This document shows positions 23,543-34,805 of a stretch of DNA of 64,000 bases, piece after piece. Location: contig JAXGGA010000473.1 of the NCBI GenBank assembly GCA_038373865.1, positions 1-64,000 of the forward strand, given 5' to 3'. The translations under genes and the position numbers were made by a program. A model generated the notes under the pieces. That model ran no database searches, was not told the DNA's origin, and saw only the letters and a list, made by a program, of their open reading frames with translations. This DNA is from Uloborus plumipes (Eukaryota > Arthropoda > Arachnida > Araneae > Uloboridae). Every line of letters begins with the position of its first letter. Position 1 is the stretch's first letter.

Positions 23543-24277
23543 GCACTGTTAAAATAAAACTACAGGTTGCATGTGGCACCTGAAAGGATGAAAAACTGTA
23601 GCACCAGCGACACCCTCTGAAGGATGCCACTTGACTCCCTACGGCACTTTTGAAGGTACCATGGCAAAAATGGGTGAACCATGGCACCCTAAAGGTCCCA
23701 TAGAGAGCCTTATATCACCTTCAAGGGTGCCCTATACAGATGAGCCGGGCTCGCCCCGAGCCCGAGACGGACTCGGGCCCTTTAACTTCAAGCAACTTTC
23801 GGGCTCGGGCGGGCTCGGGCTCGATCTCATATTGAGATAGTCAGTTTTTATACAAATACAACGTTCACGGAATAAAATATTGGGGTATTTAAAGAGCGTG
23901 AGAACAGTTTTTCTTAATGGCAGCAATAATAATAATAATAATAATTCAAAAAGATAGCACCCACTTATAATATATTTGCGATTGCTATTACGATATACCA
24001 TATGGCAGTGCATCCCAAGTGGAAATTAAAAATATATATTGATGTTTGATACACTCGGGCTCGGGCCGGGTCGGGCTCAAAACAAGACAGTATCATTCGG
24101 GCTCGGGCGGGCTCGGATTAAAAATTCTCGGGCTTGGGCGGGCTCGGGCCTTTAAAAGTGAGCCCGAACTCATCTCTAGTGCCCTAGGTAGTCAAGTGGT
24201 ACCCTTCAGGGACTGCCGCTGGTGCTACAACTTTTCACCCTTAAAGGTGCCACATGCAATCTGTAGTTTAGCTGTGC
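23543..24277. mobile_element. MITE (CACTGTTAAAACTACAGGTT family), inside the SINE
   Basis: The left end (GCACTGTTAAAA...ACTACAGGTTGCATGTGGCA) recurs inverted at the right end. The family is the same as 36561-36990. Its middle is interrupted by the hAT element at 23735-24178. Confidence 0.8.
23735..24178. mobile_element. hAT element nested in the MITE
   Basis: Ends TACAGATGAGCCGGGCTC and inverted TAGAGATGAGTTCGGGCTC. Perfect 8-bp duplication GTGCCCTA at 23727-23734 and 24179-24186. GGGCTCGGGC repeats near both ends; an (AAT)n tract inside. Confidence 0.93.
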
Positions 24278-24718
24278 CTGCCCTATAAGCGGGTCTCATG
24301 GGCATGTGTGTTAAGCTAAATCGGACTTCCACCTGAATGGTGCTGGTAAAAACGGAAGCCGTACCAATTCTGCCTTAAACCCGAGTAGATGCATTTACTC
24401 GGGCTCCGATACCTGAATGGTATCAGTAACAACAACAATAACAACGACAAAATCCATGAATTTGTGCTTCAAGCACCTGCACTAGTGAATTATCACTTAA
24501 TTTTTAGGTTTTAATTAAGGTACGCTAGATTAAAATTAAGGTTTGCATATATTAAATAAATATATTGTGATTTTTTCCGAATTCGATCTCCCTCTTTTCT
24601 TTGTTTTAAAGTCATTGTGATATCAATATACGAATTTCCGAATAAATTGTTATTTTTGAGCAAGTGATATAAATGAGTAATTATTGAGCCACAGAAACTG
24701 TCTGGTGAAATATATTGA

Positions 24719-26593
24719 ACTAGCAGTACCCGCACGGCGATGCCCGTGCATTTAAATGGGAAGGAAGTCCACTGAATAAATTTAAATTCACTCCAACCCT
24801 CTGAAGAAAAATTATTATAATTGAAGCGGTATAGTAATTTGCCACTTTAGCGACATCGTATTTGTATGCTTGAATAAAAAATAAATGAAATATTTCTGCA
24901 TAAATAAAAATACTTCATATGATACTATATTAATGTATTTTACTACTGTCTGAAAACACTTTTTCAGATATATTATTAGAAAAAAGTCAACGCAAAAACA
25001 AAATGTCAAATTGATAGTAATTGGCCACCTTAGCATAGTTATTAGCTATGAAATCATACAGTTATTGGCCATGTAAACATTCAATGTTATACTGGATTAT
25101 TCATATATAGGAAAATATTATACCTTTACATGAATATAGTAAAGCATTATATGACGATATTATACGGCTAACTGAATATATTTTCCATTCATTAAATATA
25201 TTATAACACTATAGCATTCAATATCTTTTTCCATCTTTCCCTTTTCTATTTTTTGACTTCTCTTTATTTGTTCTAGTCTTCTTTAAACCATTTTCTTACT
25301 GTACGGCTGCTTGTCCATTCCGTTTTCTTTTCTTATCTTTATTTTTCACTCTTTTTGCTGCTTTTCTTGTTCATTGTTTTTAATAGTTGATCTATAACTC
25401 TCAGAAACTAAAATGAATGGTTTTTTTGTCTAACCTATTAAGAAATTTTCTCCCACTATTTGACGCATTTTGTTGGTAATCATCGATAAATTTGCTACAA
25501 TGAGTTGTTTTGTTTGAAGTAGATGACGTACGCCAATTTATAGGAGTTTTCAGAGGAGTTATCACAATTGTTGCTGCTGTCACACTATCTTCATTAGTCA
25601 GATTTGCATTTGTTCTTATAATTGCAGTCAGTATTTCAGTATTGGTAGAGTTTTTAGAAAAATCATTCTGGAAAAAAAAGCGCCAAATTTTGTATAACGG
25701 TCATGTATTATTTAAAATTCCCTTCTGATATTTCGGTGCTTTGATCTTGTCCATTTCGCCTCCAAAAATATTTTGGAAGTCTTTTAGAGACATGAGTTTA
25801 TTTAATACATTAAACTCTTCATTTGATTTTTCTGTTGCTAAACATTTAGAGCTATCAGTAGCGTTCTCCTCATAGGGGGCTAATTACTATAATTTTCTGA
25901 AAATATTGTGAGCGTTATTGGCCACAACAAAACTTTAATTTTTAAGAATATATTCTTATATTACACCTCAAATTCACTTATTAGGCATCACAGCTATACA
26001 TCTCACTGTATTTTAAAAGCTGTAAATGCATTGAGTTCTTTAAAATGTCGCATAAAAAATTCTAGTCTTACCGTTTTCTCCACAACCTTTTAAACTACAC
26101 TAAGAGTCCTTTTAAAGTTCAAAACAATTCGCCAAATAAATCAAAAAGACAGGAGATATACTCAAATTTAGTAAATTTTCAAGGCTTAACTCTATACGTA
26201 AATTTAAACCACTTAAGAAAGAGCAGCTTGTATGGAAAATGGATCTAGTGTTTCAGTCTTGCGTACAGAGTTAAGCCTTGAAAATCGACTAAATTTGATT
26301 AATTAATATCTCCTAAAACTTTTCTTTTTCAGAAAAAAAAACCCTTTCCAGCGATATATAATGTTTTGGGGTGGGGGAAGGTTTTCCCCCTTTAATTATG
26401 GCGGATACACCAAAAATGAGACTAATTAATTAATTTAAAAATAACTAATTCGAAATTAAAAATTTGGCCCTCGAGGTGCATTACAGCGGGATACGTTCGA
26501 ATTTTTGAACCAAGTTTCATGTCTGTAGGTGCTGTGGGGGCTTCTGGCCAGCGGTTACAAACAAACAAACACCGTCATCCTTATATATGTAGA
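24719..26593 (+). repeat. Interspersed repeat family A, copy 1, with a 1.25-kb insertion
   Basis: Begins CTAGCAGTACCCGCACGGCG and ends CACCGTCATCCTTATATATG. A second copy runs inverted at 46756-49222. Alignment shows extra sequence here between about 24820 and 26075. The outline (GC-rich 5' start, AT-dinucleotide 3' end) could fit a non-LTR-dependent element or Helitron; class undecided. Confidence 0.7.
25400..25880 (-). pseudogene. Decayed coding region of unknown origin inside the repeat-A insertion
   Basis: On the minus strand, codons from about 25877 to 25688 read EENATDSSKCLATEKSNEEF and then NKLMSLKDFQNIFGGEMDK before a stop. The reading continues in another frame at 25583-25401 (KFIDDYQQNASNSGRKF). 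The composition is protein-like, not random AT sequence. I do not recognise the family; it may be captured host or transposon sequence. Confidence 0.35.
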
Positions 26594-26594
26594 T

Positions 26595-27455
26595 AATATT
26601 TTTGCGTTGGAAATGAGTGGAAGAGAAAATAACAATTTTCGATTTCGAAAAAATTTTTCTGCCTGCGTCACTGCTGCCACTGTCTTATCAGTTCGTATCT
26701 CACTTTACTGCGTAGAGTTATTCATCTTCTTTAAGTGTTCTGTTGTTATTATGTAAAATGAGTACCCCATGTTATTCTTAGCAAATTAACCAATATACAC
26801 TATACAAAATTAAGACAAATTTTGTTCACAGCCAGAACAAACTCGAAATTATAGCCTGTAAGACATTCTCGTCATTTATACAAGAGCAGAGGTGTGTGTT
26901 GCCCCCTTCGCTTTGAGAAATTAATGTACATTTACAATACACGTAAGGATTGCTATGGATCCCCCCCCCCCCAGAGGAAATCCTGGCTGCGCCAGTGGCA
27001 CTATGAGTTACATGAGGAAAATATTTTTTGTATTTTACGAGGGGGTAAGGGGCCGCACTTACAAATCTAGCGGGGGAGCGCACCTGGCACCTACCTATCG
27101 TTACGACGCTGTCGGCTTTCTCATTTGATCCGTACGCCTCTTTCCTTCCGTTAGTTCCCACTTCCATCTTACCGAACTTTCACTATGCCATCTTACCAAA
27201 CTTTTCGTGGCGCCATCTGTGGTGATAATTCTCTATCGATAACTATCAGAATAAGGCAATCTCAAAAATGTTGCATAGTTCTCTGCAGAAAATTTTTCCC
27301 AGAGGGGAGGAGACAAACCAAAATCTTCAAAACTACTAGATTTACTCTTTCAAAAAAATTACAAGAAAACTGGTATCAAATAATGAAGTTTAATTTAATC
27401 AAGGCAGTATCTGATTGTTTAATCTTACATGACGTTCAGGGTTAAGGTAAGAAAC
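26595..27455. other. Intergenic, possible hAT terminus
   Basis: A C11 run at 26961-26971 followed by AGAGGAAATCCTGGCTGCGC and CAGTGGCA looks like an end of a hAT element. Short frames only; no gene recognised. Confidence 0.4.
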
Positions 27456-27517
27456 TAGGGTGAGTTCTGGTAAGTGCGTACCCTTTTTTTCAATGTTCAT
27501 GTTCTCAAGGATGCTGC

Positions 27518-28072
27518 CAGAGCATTTTTTAACATAGGGACTAGGCGACACTAATGTCGCCTAGTGAAGAAAATTTGTCGCCTAGAAAATGCAAAACAGA
27601 GTCACTGGGCGACATTGTGAAATCCAACATTTGGTCACTCCTAGTTTTCATGAACGGAATTCTTTCTTTCTCCTTTTTTCCATTTCCTAAAAGCCTCCAC
27701 CGCTTCTCCTACAGCCTCCAACAAAACCTGTTCCTTTTTTCTGCCCATTGATGTTGGTAAACAGAAAGAGGTGAGGTGACTCTTTCCCATTAAAAACACG
27801 CTTCGGATTCTTTTAGCGTGCAAACTTATCCCGCCAGAAAAGAAAAAAAAGTTTCACTTTTGTTGCATCTTTTTAGATTGAATATAATTTTACAAATATT
27901 GGGTAAAATTTTCCAATTTTTTTTTTTGAAATATTATTTAAAATATTAAAAATAAATGTCTTTTTTTTTTGTAAAATTTTATATCAATTTTGGGTCCCCC
28001 CCCCCCCAGACACATTTAATGACAGACAACCGCCCCGTGTCGCCCAGGGAAAAAACCTTAAAAAATGCTCTG
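27518..28072. mobile_element. hAT MITE nested in the TA-flanked element
   Basis: Ends CAGAGCATTTTTTAA (15 of 15 match inverted). Perfect 8-bp duplication GATGCTGC at 27510-27517 and 28073-28080. GGCGACA/TGTCGCC motifs recur near both ends (27546-27610 and 28038-28044). Confidence 0.95.
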
Positions 28073-29241
28073 GATGCTGCTTTGTTGAAAAATCTTATAC
28101 AGTCACAATTTTTTTAAAGTTTTCTTTCCAGATGCTTTACTAAGATTTTAAAGCATATAATATTTCAAGTAAACCATAAGCATAGGTTTTGTGACGTGGT
28201 TTATGACACCTATTCTAAGGTACGCACTTTCCCTACCCAGCGGGGTAAGTGCGTCCAACTTAAATTATGTGAATATGAGCAGGAAAACACTTCTGGCTCA
28301 TATTAAATATGTTAGGTAGTTGACTTGGGATAATTCTTAATACTACAGATCAGCACTTACTTGCATGGATGAAACACAATCAGTGATATCCCACGTGTCT
28401 TGGAAACAACTGTGATTTGAAGATTGAGAGAGTTGTGTCTGTGATTCTTCCTCTGTACATCTGTACTTTTAAAAAGACCAAGTGAGCAAATGTAAGTTGT
28501 TTTTATTTAGTAATAATCACTTATAGTCTACATAGTTTACTTTTTTTTAATACATTAATCAGTCTTTAAGCCAGGATTCGCACTTACGCCTTCTTAAATG
28601 TAAGATGAGACATGTGCGTCCAATAGTGTTGTTGTAAGTGCAAGTACCCTTGTGATTTTCTTTAATTCTACTTGTATAGTAGATCGTTAGGTGACCTGAG
28701 TGAACAATTCGTTTTTTTTTCTTTCTTTTTTTTTTTTTTTTTTTAATAAATACGGTTTTAAAATATTTTTCTCATTAGAATCAGCAGCAGTAAGAAAAAA
28801 CACAAAATAAAGAGAAAAGAAAAAGAAAATAATTGATCATGATATGATCCTTATACTTTTTTTTTCTTGTACATTGAAATAGTTTTTCACAAGGTGTACT
28901 TAATTTTCTTAAATATAATTCATTACTCCCCCATTTTTTTTTTTTTTTTTTTTTTTGAATCTGTTGGTTCCTTATTTAATGTTTCACTTAATTTCACTGC
29001 TTCATTTGTCATTCTGGTTTAAATTAAGTATACCTTATGATGCTATTTTCAATGAAAAATTTACTAACTGATACCTAAAAGCCAATATATTTCAGAGGTA
29101 ATGAATGAAATTGAAATCTTATGCCGCATACAGTGTAAATATAAATACTTAATGGAAATGACGTCGAATTTATAATCGGCTTATAAAAGAGTTATAAGAA
29201 AAATTAATGGTGAATTACGAGAGTTAGATTTTCCACGTAAT

Positions 29242-29350
29242 GGTACACACTTGCCTCATCATAATGGTACGCAGTTGCTCCGCATAATAGTACGCATGTG
29301 CCTTATGATAGTGGTACGCACTTGCCCCATCATAATGGTACGCACTTACC
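29242..29350. repeat. Tandem array of about 30-bp units (TAATGGTACGCACTTGCCCC)
   Basis: Four to five imperfect units of the type CATAATGGTACGCACTTGCC, inside the right part of the element at 27458-29739. They match its terminal motif GTGCGTACC inverted. Confidence 0.85.
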
Positions 29351-29835
29351 CCCACCTTACTTTAAAGAAAGGGAAAGTGCGTACCGTCATATAAACAAAT
29401 TTTAGCTAGAGTATTTGATCAAAATACCCCATGTACGCTATTAGTAGCTGCTATTCAAAAGAAACAACTTGCATTTCTTGACTTCAATTGCTTGGTATAA
29501 CTACAAGAGAAACTGAAACAAAACCTTCTCAATCTTTACTTTAGAGCTTTTTTGAAGACATTTAAATTGTCTCTGATTGTGTTTCATCTATTGAATCCAG
29601 GCCTGAATTCTACCTATAGAAATTATCATTAGACAGTTATCTAACATAGTCGATGTGTTGCAGACGCCATTTCTGGACAGTGTTCATATAATTCCCAGTG
29701 GACGCACTATCCCGTGGACGCACTTATCAGAACTCACCCTACGTTTTTCCACAGCGGTTTCTTCATAAGTTTTATTCGTTAGTTTCTCGTTGAAATATAT
29801 ATCTTAATTTAGATTTTGCAAATAAATATAACCTT

Positions 29836-30138
29836 CACTTCACTTCACTTCACACTCTCCAGGGTCCCCCGTACCTACCACAGCTTCGTGGTTTAACCGG
29901 GATAGGGCCCTGAAGAGCGCTCTGTTCTTAATTTTGAACCAGAACCTAGGGTCGAGCAAACCCTAGGGCCCAGCACCCCCAGAGGTATCGTTTCACTTGG
30001 AGGACTTTGTGACCACGACATTTTTAACGCCTCCCAGCCACCATTAATCAAGGCGGTGGATCTTTGATCGGCTGGGTTTCGAACCCGGGTCCCTCCGGAC
30101 ACGAGTCCGATGCCTTACCGATCGGGCCACCACGGCCC
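29836..30138 (-). repeat. tRNA-derived SINE with 15-bp target duplication
   Basis: Minus-strand head GGGCCGTGGTGGCCCGATCG gives box A-like TGGCCCGATCGG; box B GGTTCGAAACC lies at 30075-30085. The 3' end is (AAGTG)n. Perfect duplication AATAAATATAACCTT at 29821-29835 and 30139-30153. These are marks of LINE-mediated insertion. Different family from the SINEs at 23.0, 23.4 and 34.5 kb. Confidence 0.95.
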
Positions 30139-30154
30139 AATAAATATAACCTTA

Positions 30155-31034
30155 GTAGATCCATCAAAAACTCAACAAATTATTATGAATAAATTCACAA
30201 ATGAAAGGACAACAGGTGCAAAGTAATAAATCATAGTTGCAGTAGTGTGAGTGTGTGTGTGTCTATTGAGCTACAATTGACAGTGCCAGCTTAGATTTTC
30301 CTTTTTTTTTTTTTTTTTTTTTTTTAAGAAGTTGAAGGGGTGCCTATTCCGCACCCCCAAACAGCAATGACGAACTCCTCCTCTCCCCAATACCACGAAG
30401 AATTTCAAAAAAAGAAAAATTCAAAAGAAAAACACTCCTAAAAACTCTCCCTAAAAATGTCAATGGTGTTTTTCTTAACATTTATACAAGTATCTTAATC
30501 AGGTTTACAACTTCAAAGAGAAATTCCACTCCAAACTTTACGTGTTCCCGTCCCAACAATTTTCAAGGAGAGAATCAGAGAAGTTTCGGCGGAAATCCCT
30601 CCCTCTCGGCTTGAATTTTAGGCCGTGTAATTCATTTCTATGTTAATATGTTATGTTATCATACATTGCATGTTCAAAAGCAGTGCAGTAGTTAGGAAAA
30701 AATACGGAATAAAAAAAGGTCAGTACAGATAATTTAGCCATCTTTGATTTCAAAAAGGGAGATTAATTTTTTTGAAGAGGTGGTTTGAAACTAATTTACA
30801 TAAAATTTGCATTATTTTATCAAAATAAACAAATGATTTGGGGAATAGTGTTTGCGTGTTTTCATAAGGTAATAGAAGCTTTCGATGACCGTTGGTGAAC
30901 ATTAATGGATTACACAGAGAGGAGTAAAGAAAGTGGCGACCTGGTGGCGAATGATACTAATATTTTTAGTTCCCACTTTTTTTTTAGTCAACACATGACG
31001 AGTGATAACAGAAAATCTTGGATCTTTGCATCGA
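30155..31034. other. Intergenic, no gene seen
   Basis: Contains a poly-T run (30302-30325) and short frames only. Confidence 0.4.
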
Positions 31035-31170
31035 GTTACAACGAAATCCCGTTACAACAAACTTCAAGGGACCATTTTATTCAGTTCGACGTAACGGGGA
31101 TTTCGTTATAATGAAATTCAAGCAACGAAGTGAAAATTAAGTAGGGGCTGAAAAAATATTTTGTTGAAAC

Positions 31171-32417
31171 TTGAGATGCACCGATAAGCAAATTGGCCGA
31201 TTGCCGATTAATCGGCTTTTGATAATCTGCTGAGCCGATTAATATTCAGGACGACTTTTAATATTACCAATTTCACCATCACTTTTTTTTTCTTTCTTTT
31301 CGATTCACAGTTAAGAAATGGTTACTAATTTATTTCCGAGAGAAGATTTTATTTACTTATTTATTTAATTTATTAATTTTTTCATTTTCCTAATTTTCTC
31401 AAAAGTAATTTCAAATAAACCAATTTTCATATTATTGTAAACTAAATTACATTAACACACTGGATATGAAAATTTTTAAAGAATGCGTGAGGCTGTGGTG
31501 AGCACTCTAATTTAGGAGGATTTTTGAGTTTATTTTTCAATTATAAGCACCCATTAAATTCAAGTCTTTTATTCTTTGAAAATTAGCACTGTGCGAAGGA
31601 GAAAAATATCGACACATGAAAAATGCTGCAACATTTTCTATATGCTTATATTTATTCAAAATAGACAAAGTAATTTATTAGAGCATTTATATCAATTGAG
31701 AGGATTACTTTTTTTATATTTAATTCTTTGAATTTGTTGTTTTATGTTTACTCACTACACTTTCATACTATAAGGGCCATGCTCCACATCAGCGTAAAAC
31801 GCGACCGAAACTGAAGGCAGAAACCGAAAATCCGGGTACTTTCCATAGGAACACCATTGAATCCATTTTACGCTTCTGCCTAATTTTTCTGCTTTACGTC
31901 GATGTGGAGCATGGCCCTAAGTTATACTCATGTTTGCAGAAAATTATTTATTCCTTGTTTATAAATTTATTCATCGAAGTTTCTTGTTCAAGGCACACTG
32001 AAAGTAATTGTATTTTTTAAAAAAATCCGCCGGTTGATCAACAAAATTTGACTGATTATTAAGTTTTTGCATTCCAATTTAAAAGTTCAGGAATTTAATT
32101 ATTCCTTTTTGTGTCACATAAATATCATCTGCGTGGGTTTTGTTCTAATATTCCATTCAGTTTCATGCACTGTATAAACTATTTGTTTTGTTTTTACTCT
32201 GTACACTTTTATGCTAACATGCTAAAGGATTTAATTGCAGAAAATTATATGCATTTACGGTTAATAATCACAGTTTCATCATCATAGTTTCTTGGAGAAA
32301 GTATACTTTCAAAAATATTTTTTCGACGATTAATCTGTAAGAGTTTGCCGATTATTAATAATTGGCCGATTTTGACCGATTAATCGGTACTGCCGATTAA
32401 TCGGTGAAGCGATCAAA
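31171..32417. mobile_element. hAT-like element rich in CCGATTAATCGG palindromes
   Basis: Ends TTGAGATGCACCGAT and inverted TTTGATCGCTTCACCGATTA. Perfect 8-bp duplication GTTGAAAC at 31163-31170 and 32418-32425. Copies of GATTAATCGG occur near both ends. A Harbinger-type MITE is nested at 31774-31917. No coding remnant recognised. Confidence 0.85.
31774..31917. mobile_element. PIF/Harbinger-type MITE
   Basis: 144 bp with inverted ends GGGCCATGCTCCACATC (17 of 17), flanked by TAA on both sides (31771-31773 and 31918-31920), the usual 3-bp duplication of PIF/Harbinger. Confidence 0.85.
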
Positions 32418-32459
32418 GTTGAAACGAATATTTCGTTGTAACGGGATTTCACTAAAAAA

Positions 32460-33730
32460 TAACGAGTTGGAATTGGATCTGTCAAATAGCTAACTGAACA
32501 ATTTCACATGCAACTCGTTTCTTTTTTGATCTTTGCTATCTAAAAGTCGATGAAGTAATTTAATATCAGATTGTTATGTGTTATCTGCTTTCCACTCCAA
32601 GTCTCTTGCAGTTTAGTAGCTTTTTACTGTCTTAGTTTCTGAGCGTAAGGTAAGAAAATGTTTAGCTTTTAGTGTTATTTTTATGTTTCAGTGTAAACGT
32701 ATTAGTATTAAAACAGAATAGAAATGTTTGCGATTTTTTGGATCAGCTATTTATTTTTGTTGCAATGCACATTGATAAATCAGGCGATTTATCTATTTTC
32801 TAAAAATATAGTTCGCTTGAAAAATTCTTAAAATAAATTTAGAGCACTTTACATTATTAAAACAGTTAACTAAAGAAATTTTAATTACACTGATAAACAA
32901 GAAATTTTTTATAGGAAATTTTAACAAATTTAAATGGCTCTTTCTGTGGGAATTGAGAAAATCTTCGCAAAAGAGTGAAGTTGTTTCTCATTTCAGCAAT
33001 ATTTTCGTTTAAATACATCAAAAAAGTAATTTTTGAGTTAAAAATGATTAATTTTTACAAAAAAGGGATCCTTTTAGGTGGGTTTTATCTGACATTATGT
33101 AGCAAAGTTAATTTAATCGTCCTCTTGAAATAAATCACTGATTTGCATAGCGTTCTGTGACCTTCAAAAAGGACGCTTTTAGAACGTATAGTTGAAGCGA
33201 ATTCTTGAGTACCTCACAAAAGAAACATGGCGTCATCAATTAAAATGACCTGCAAATATTACTTTAAATATTAAATGAGTGAACGAAATAAATCGGTACC
33301 GCCATGTGTTTGATGTTTAAACTGTTTGTACGACTTCGGAAAAGTTTGACAAACATAATTAGAAAGTTCGGTTGGCAGATACACTGTTGTCTCATTTTTT
33401 GCATATGCCTCAGACAATGAAAATAACCCTATGAAATGTATACCAATACATTGCAGATAAATTTAAAATTTTAGTGTAAAATCTCTAAAATTGATATCAT
33501 AGTAACTCATAAGTACCTATTCTCCATTCGAAAGAAATAAAAAAGAATCACACAAATATGTTTATTATTTGTATATATCCGTGAATGTATCTAATAAAAA
33601 TATTATCTTTGCATTTAAGAAAAAAATTCAAAGGCAATTTTTGTTCAACTAAGTTATTTGAAATTAATACGAAAAAAACTTCATTTCTCTTCAAAGTAAG
33701 TACTACATATATTTTGCAAACATTAGTATC
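32460..33730. other. Intergenic, no gene seen
   Basis: AT-rich, nothing recognised. Confidence 0.4.
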
Positions 33731-33734
33731 CTGT

Positions 33735-34115
33735 AAAAAATAAATGTTGTACTGTAAAATACAGCTAATTTTACAGTAATAAACTGTAAAAATTTCTAAT
33801 TTTACAGTAATAAACAGTAAAACTGCTCATTTCACAGTACTAAACTGTAAAATTGCTAATTTAAAGTAATAAATTGCTAACTTTACAATTTATTACCGTG
33901 CATTTAGCAGTTTTAAACTGAAACCTCTGCTGCCAGTATTATACTGTTGTTTTTACAGTATAATACTGCTAAATTTTACGGCAATAAACTACAACATTTC
34001 TAACTTTACAGTAAGAAACTGTAAAATTGCTAGTTTTAGTTTATTACTGTGCATTTGACAGCTTTAAATTGGAACCTTGGCTGCCAGTATTATACTGTAA
34101 AAACAACAGTTCATT
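33735..34115. repeat. Second copy of the 29-bp-unit repeat
   Basis: Same TGTAAAATTGCTAATTTTACA units and CTGCTGCCAGTATTATACTG blocks as 2269-3058. Confidence 0.8.
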
Positions 34116-34254
34116 TTTAGTAGTGTATAATGTGATTTACAGCTAAGACGCTGAACCATTGAATTCATAAATAGTGTTTAAAATTCGAAAATTTATTGAA
34201 ACAAAATGTTTCTTAAATGCAATCATTCTAATAGGATCATATTTAAGTCAGTGA

Positions 34255-34350
34255 AACCTTGGACCCCTGGCCCAACCGGGCCCAATCCGGGAATCAAACC
34301 CGGATCTTCGGCTTAGAAGCGCAAAGAGCTAGTTAATCATCAAGGTCACA
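34255..34350 (-). repeat. tRNA-like sequence (SINE head or tRNA pseudogene)
   Basis: On the minus strand a perfect T-arm CCGGGTTTGATTCCCGG is preceded by an anticodon-like loop CTTCTAAG and a weak D-arm (GATGATTAACTAGC). The TCT anticodon would suggest an Arg tRNA origin. A convincing acceptor stem is missing, so a functional tRNA is unlikely. Confidence 0.55.
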
Positions 34351-34540
34351 ATAAAACCCACCATGGGACAAGTTGTTATAACCGGCATGAATGTTCATAA
34401 ATTTTCACAGATGGAATAACCGTTATTAAATCCTTTTTAAAGATTTGGCAATGAATTCACAATGGTTGCAGTACGTTTTAAAGCATGTCTCGTAAAAATT
34501 AATCCCAGAAATTATTTCTGCAAAAATTATTTAGCAATTT

Positions 34541-34797
34541 TGTAGTGTTGTTGTTTCTAATACCACTCGGGTATCCGAGACCGAGCAGATAAAATCTACT
34601 CGATTTAAGGCAGGATAGGTACGCTGCTTCCGTTTTTACGAGCACCATTAAGGTGGAAGACCGATTTAGCTCAACACACATGCCATAAGGACCCGTTTAT
34701 TGGGTAGGTATCCATTCATATCACACTTTCACACACAAAGGATAATGACAGGAGCGAGAGAAAGTACGTCTATGCCCCAGGCGGGATATTTTGTAGT
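34541..34797 (-). repeat. tRNA-derived SINE (family of 23.4 kb), 5'-truncated
   Basis: Minus strand: GACGTACTTTCTCTCG, then GGCATGTGTGTTGAGCTAAA, GGTCTTCCACCTTAATGGTG and an AAC-rich tail (34541-34556). It gives the uninterrupted body of the SINE at 23415-24452. The tRNA head is missing next to the hAT element that starts at 34806. Confidence 0.85.
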
Positions 34798-34805
34798 GTC
34801 TAACC

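Larger units (their letters stand above)
23415..24452 (+). repeat. tRNA-derived SINE split by nested insertions
   Basis: Head: TAGTGGTCATAGAAG and box B-like GGCTCGAATCCC, then GGCATGGATGTACTTTCTCT up to 23542. Body and tail resume at about 24278 with the sequence seen in the uninterrupted copy at 34541-34797 (TAAGCTAAATCGGACTTCCA), ending in an AAC-rich tail. The intervening 735 bp are a MITE and a hAT element. Confidence 0.8.
27458..29739. mobile_element. DNA transposon, TA-flanked, with GTACGCACTT subterminal repeats
   Basis: Ends GGGTGAGTTCTGGTAAGTGC and inverted GGGTGAGTTCTGATAAGTGC, flanked by TA at 27456-27457 and 29740-29741. Internal GTAAGTGCG/CGCACTTAC motifs recur on both strands, with a tandem array at 29242-29350. 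2,282 bp including a nested hAT. No transposase remains that I can read. Confidence 0.85.
31035..32452. mobile_element. pogo/Tigger-like remnant hosting a hAT-like element
   Basis: TTACAACGAAATCCCGTTAC at the left and inverted TCGTTGTAACGGGATTTCAC at the right match the GAAATCCCGTTAC-AACGAA terminal pattern of pogo/Tigger elements. Termini are degenerate, so limits are approximate. Confidence 0.55.

Noticed and set aside
29242..29350. Regularly spaced repeats that might suggest a CRISPR array
   Set aside because: Units are contiguous and imperfect, in a eukaryotic transposon; no spacers of a CRISPR kind.
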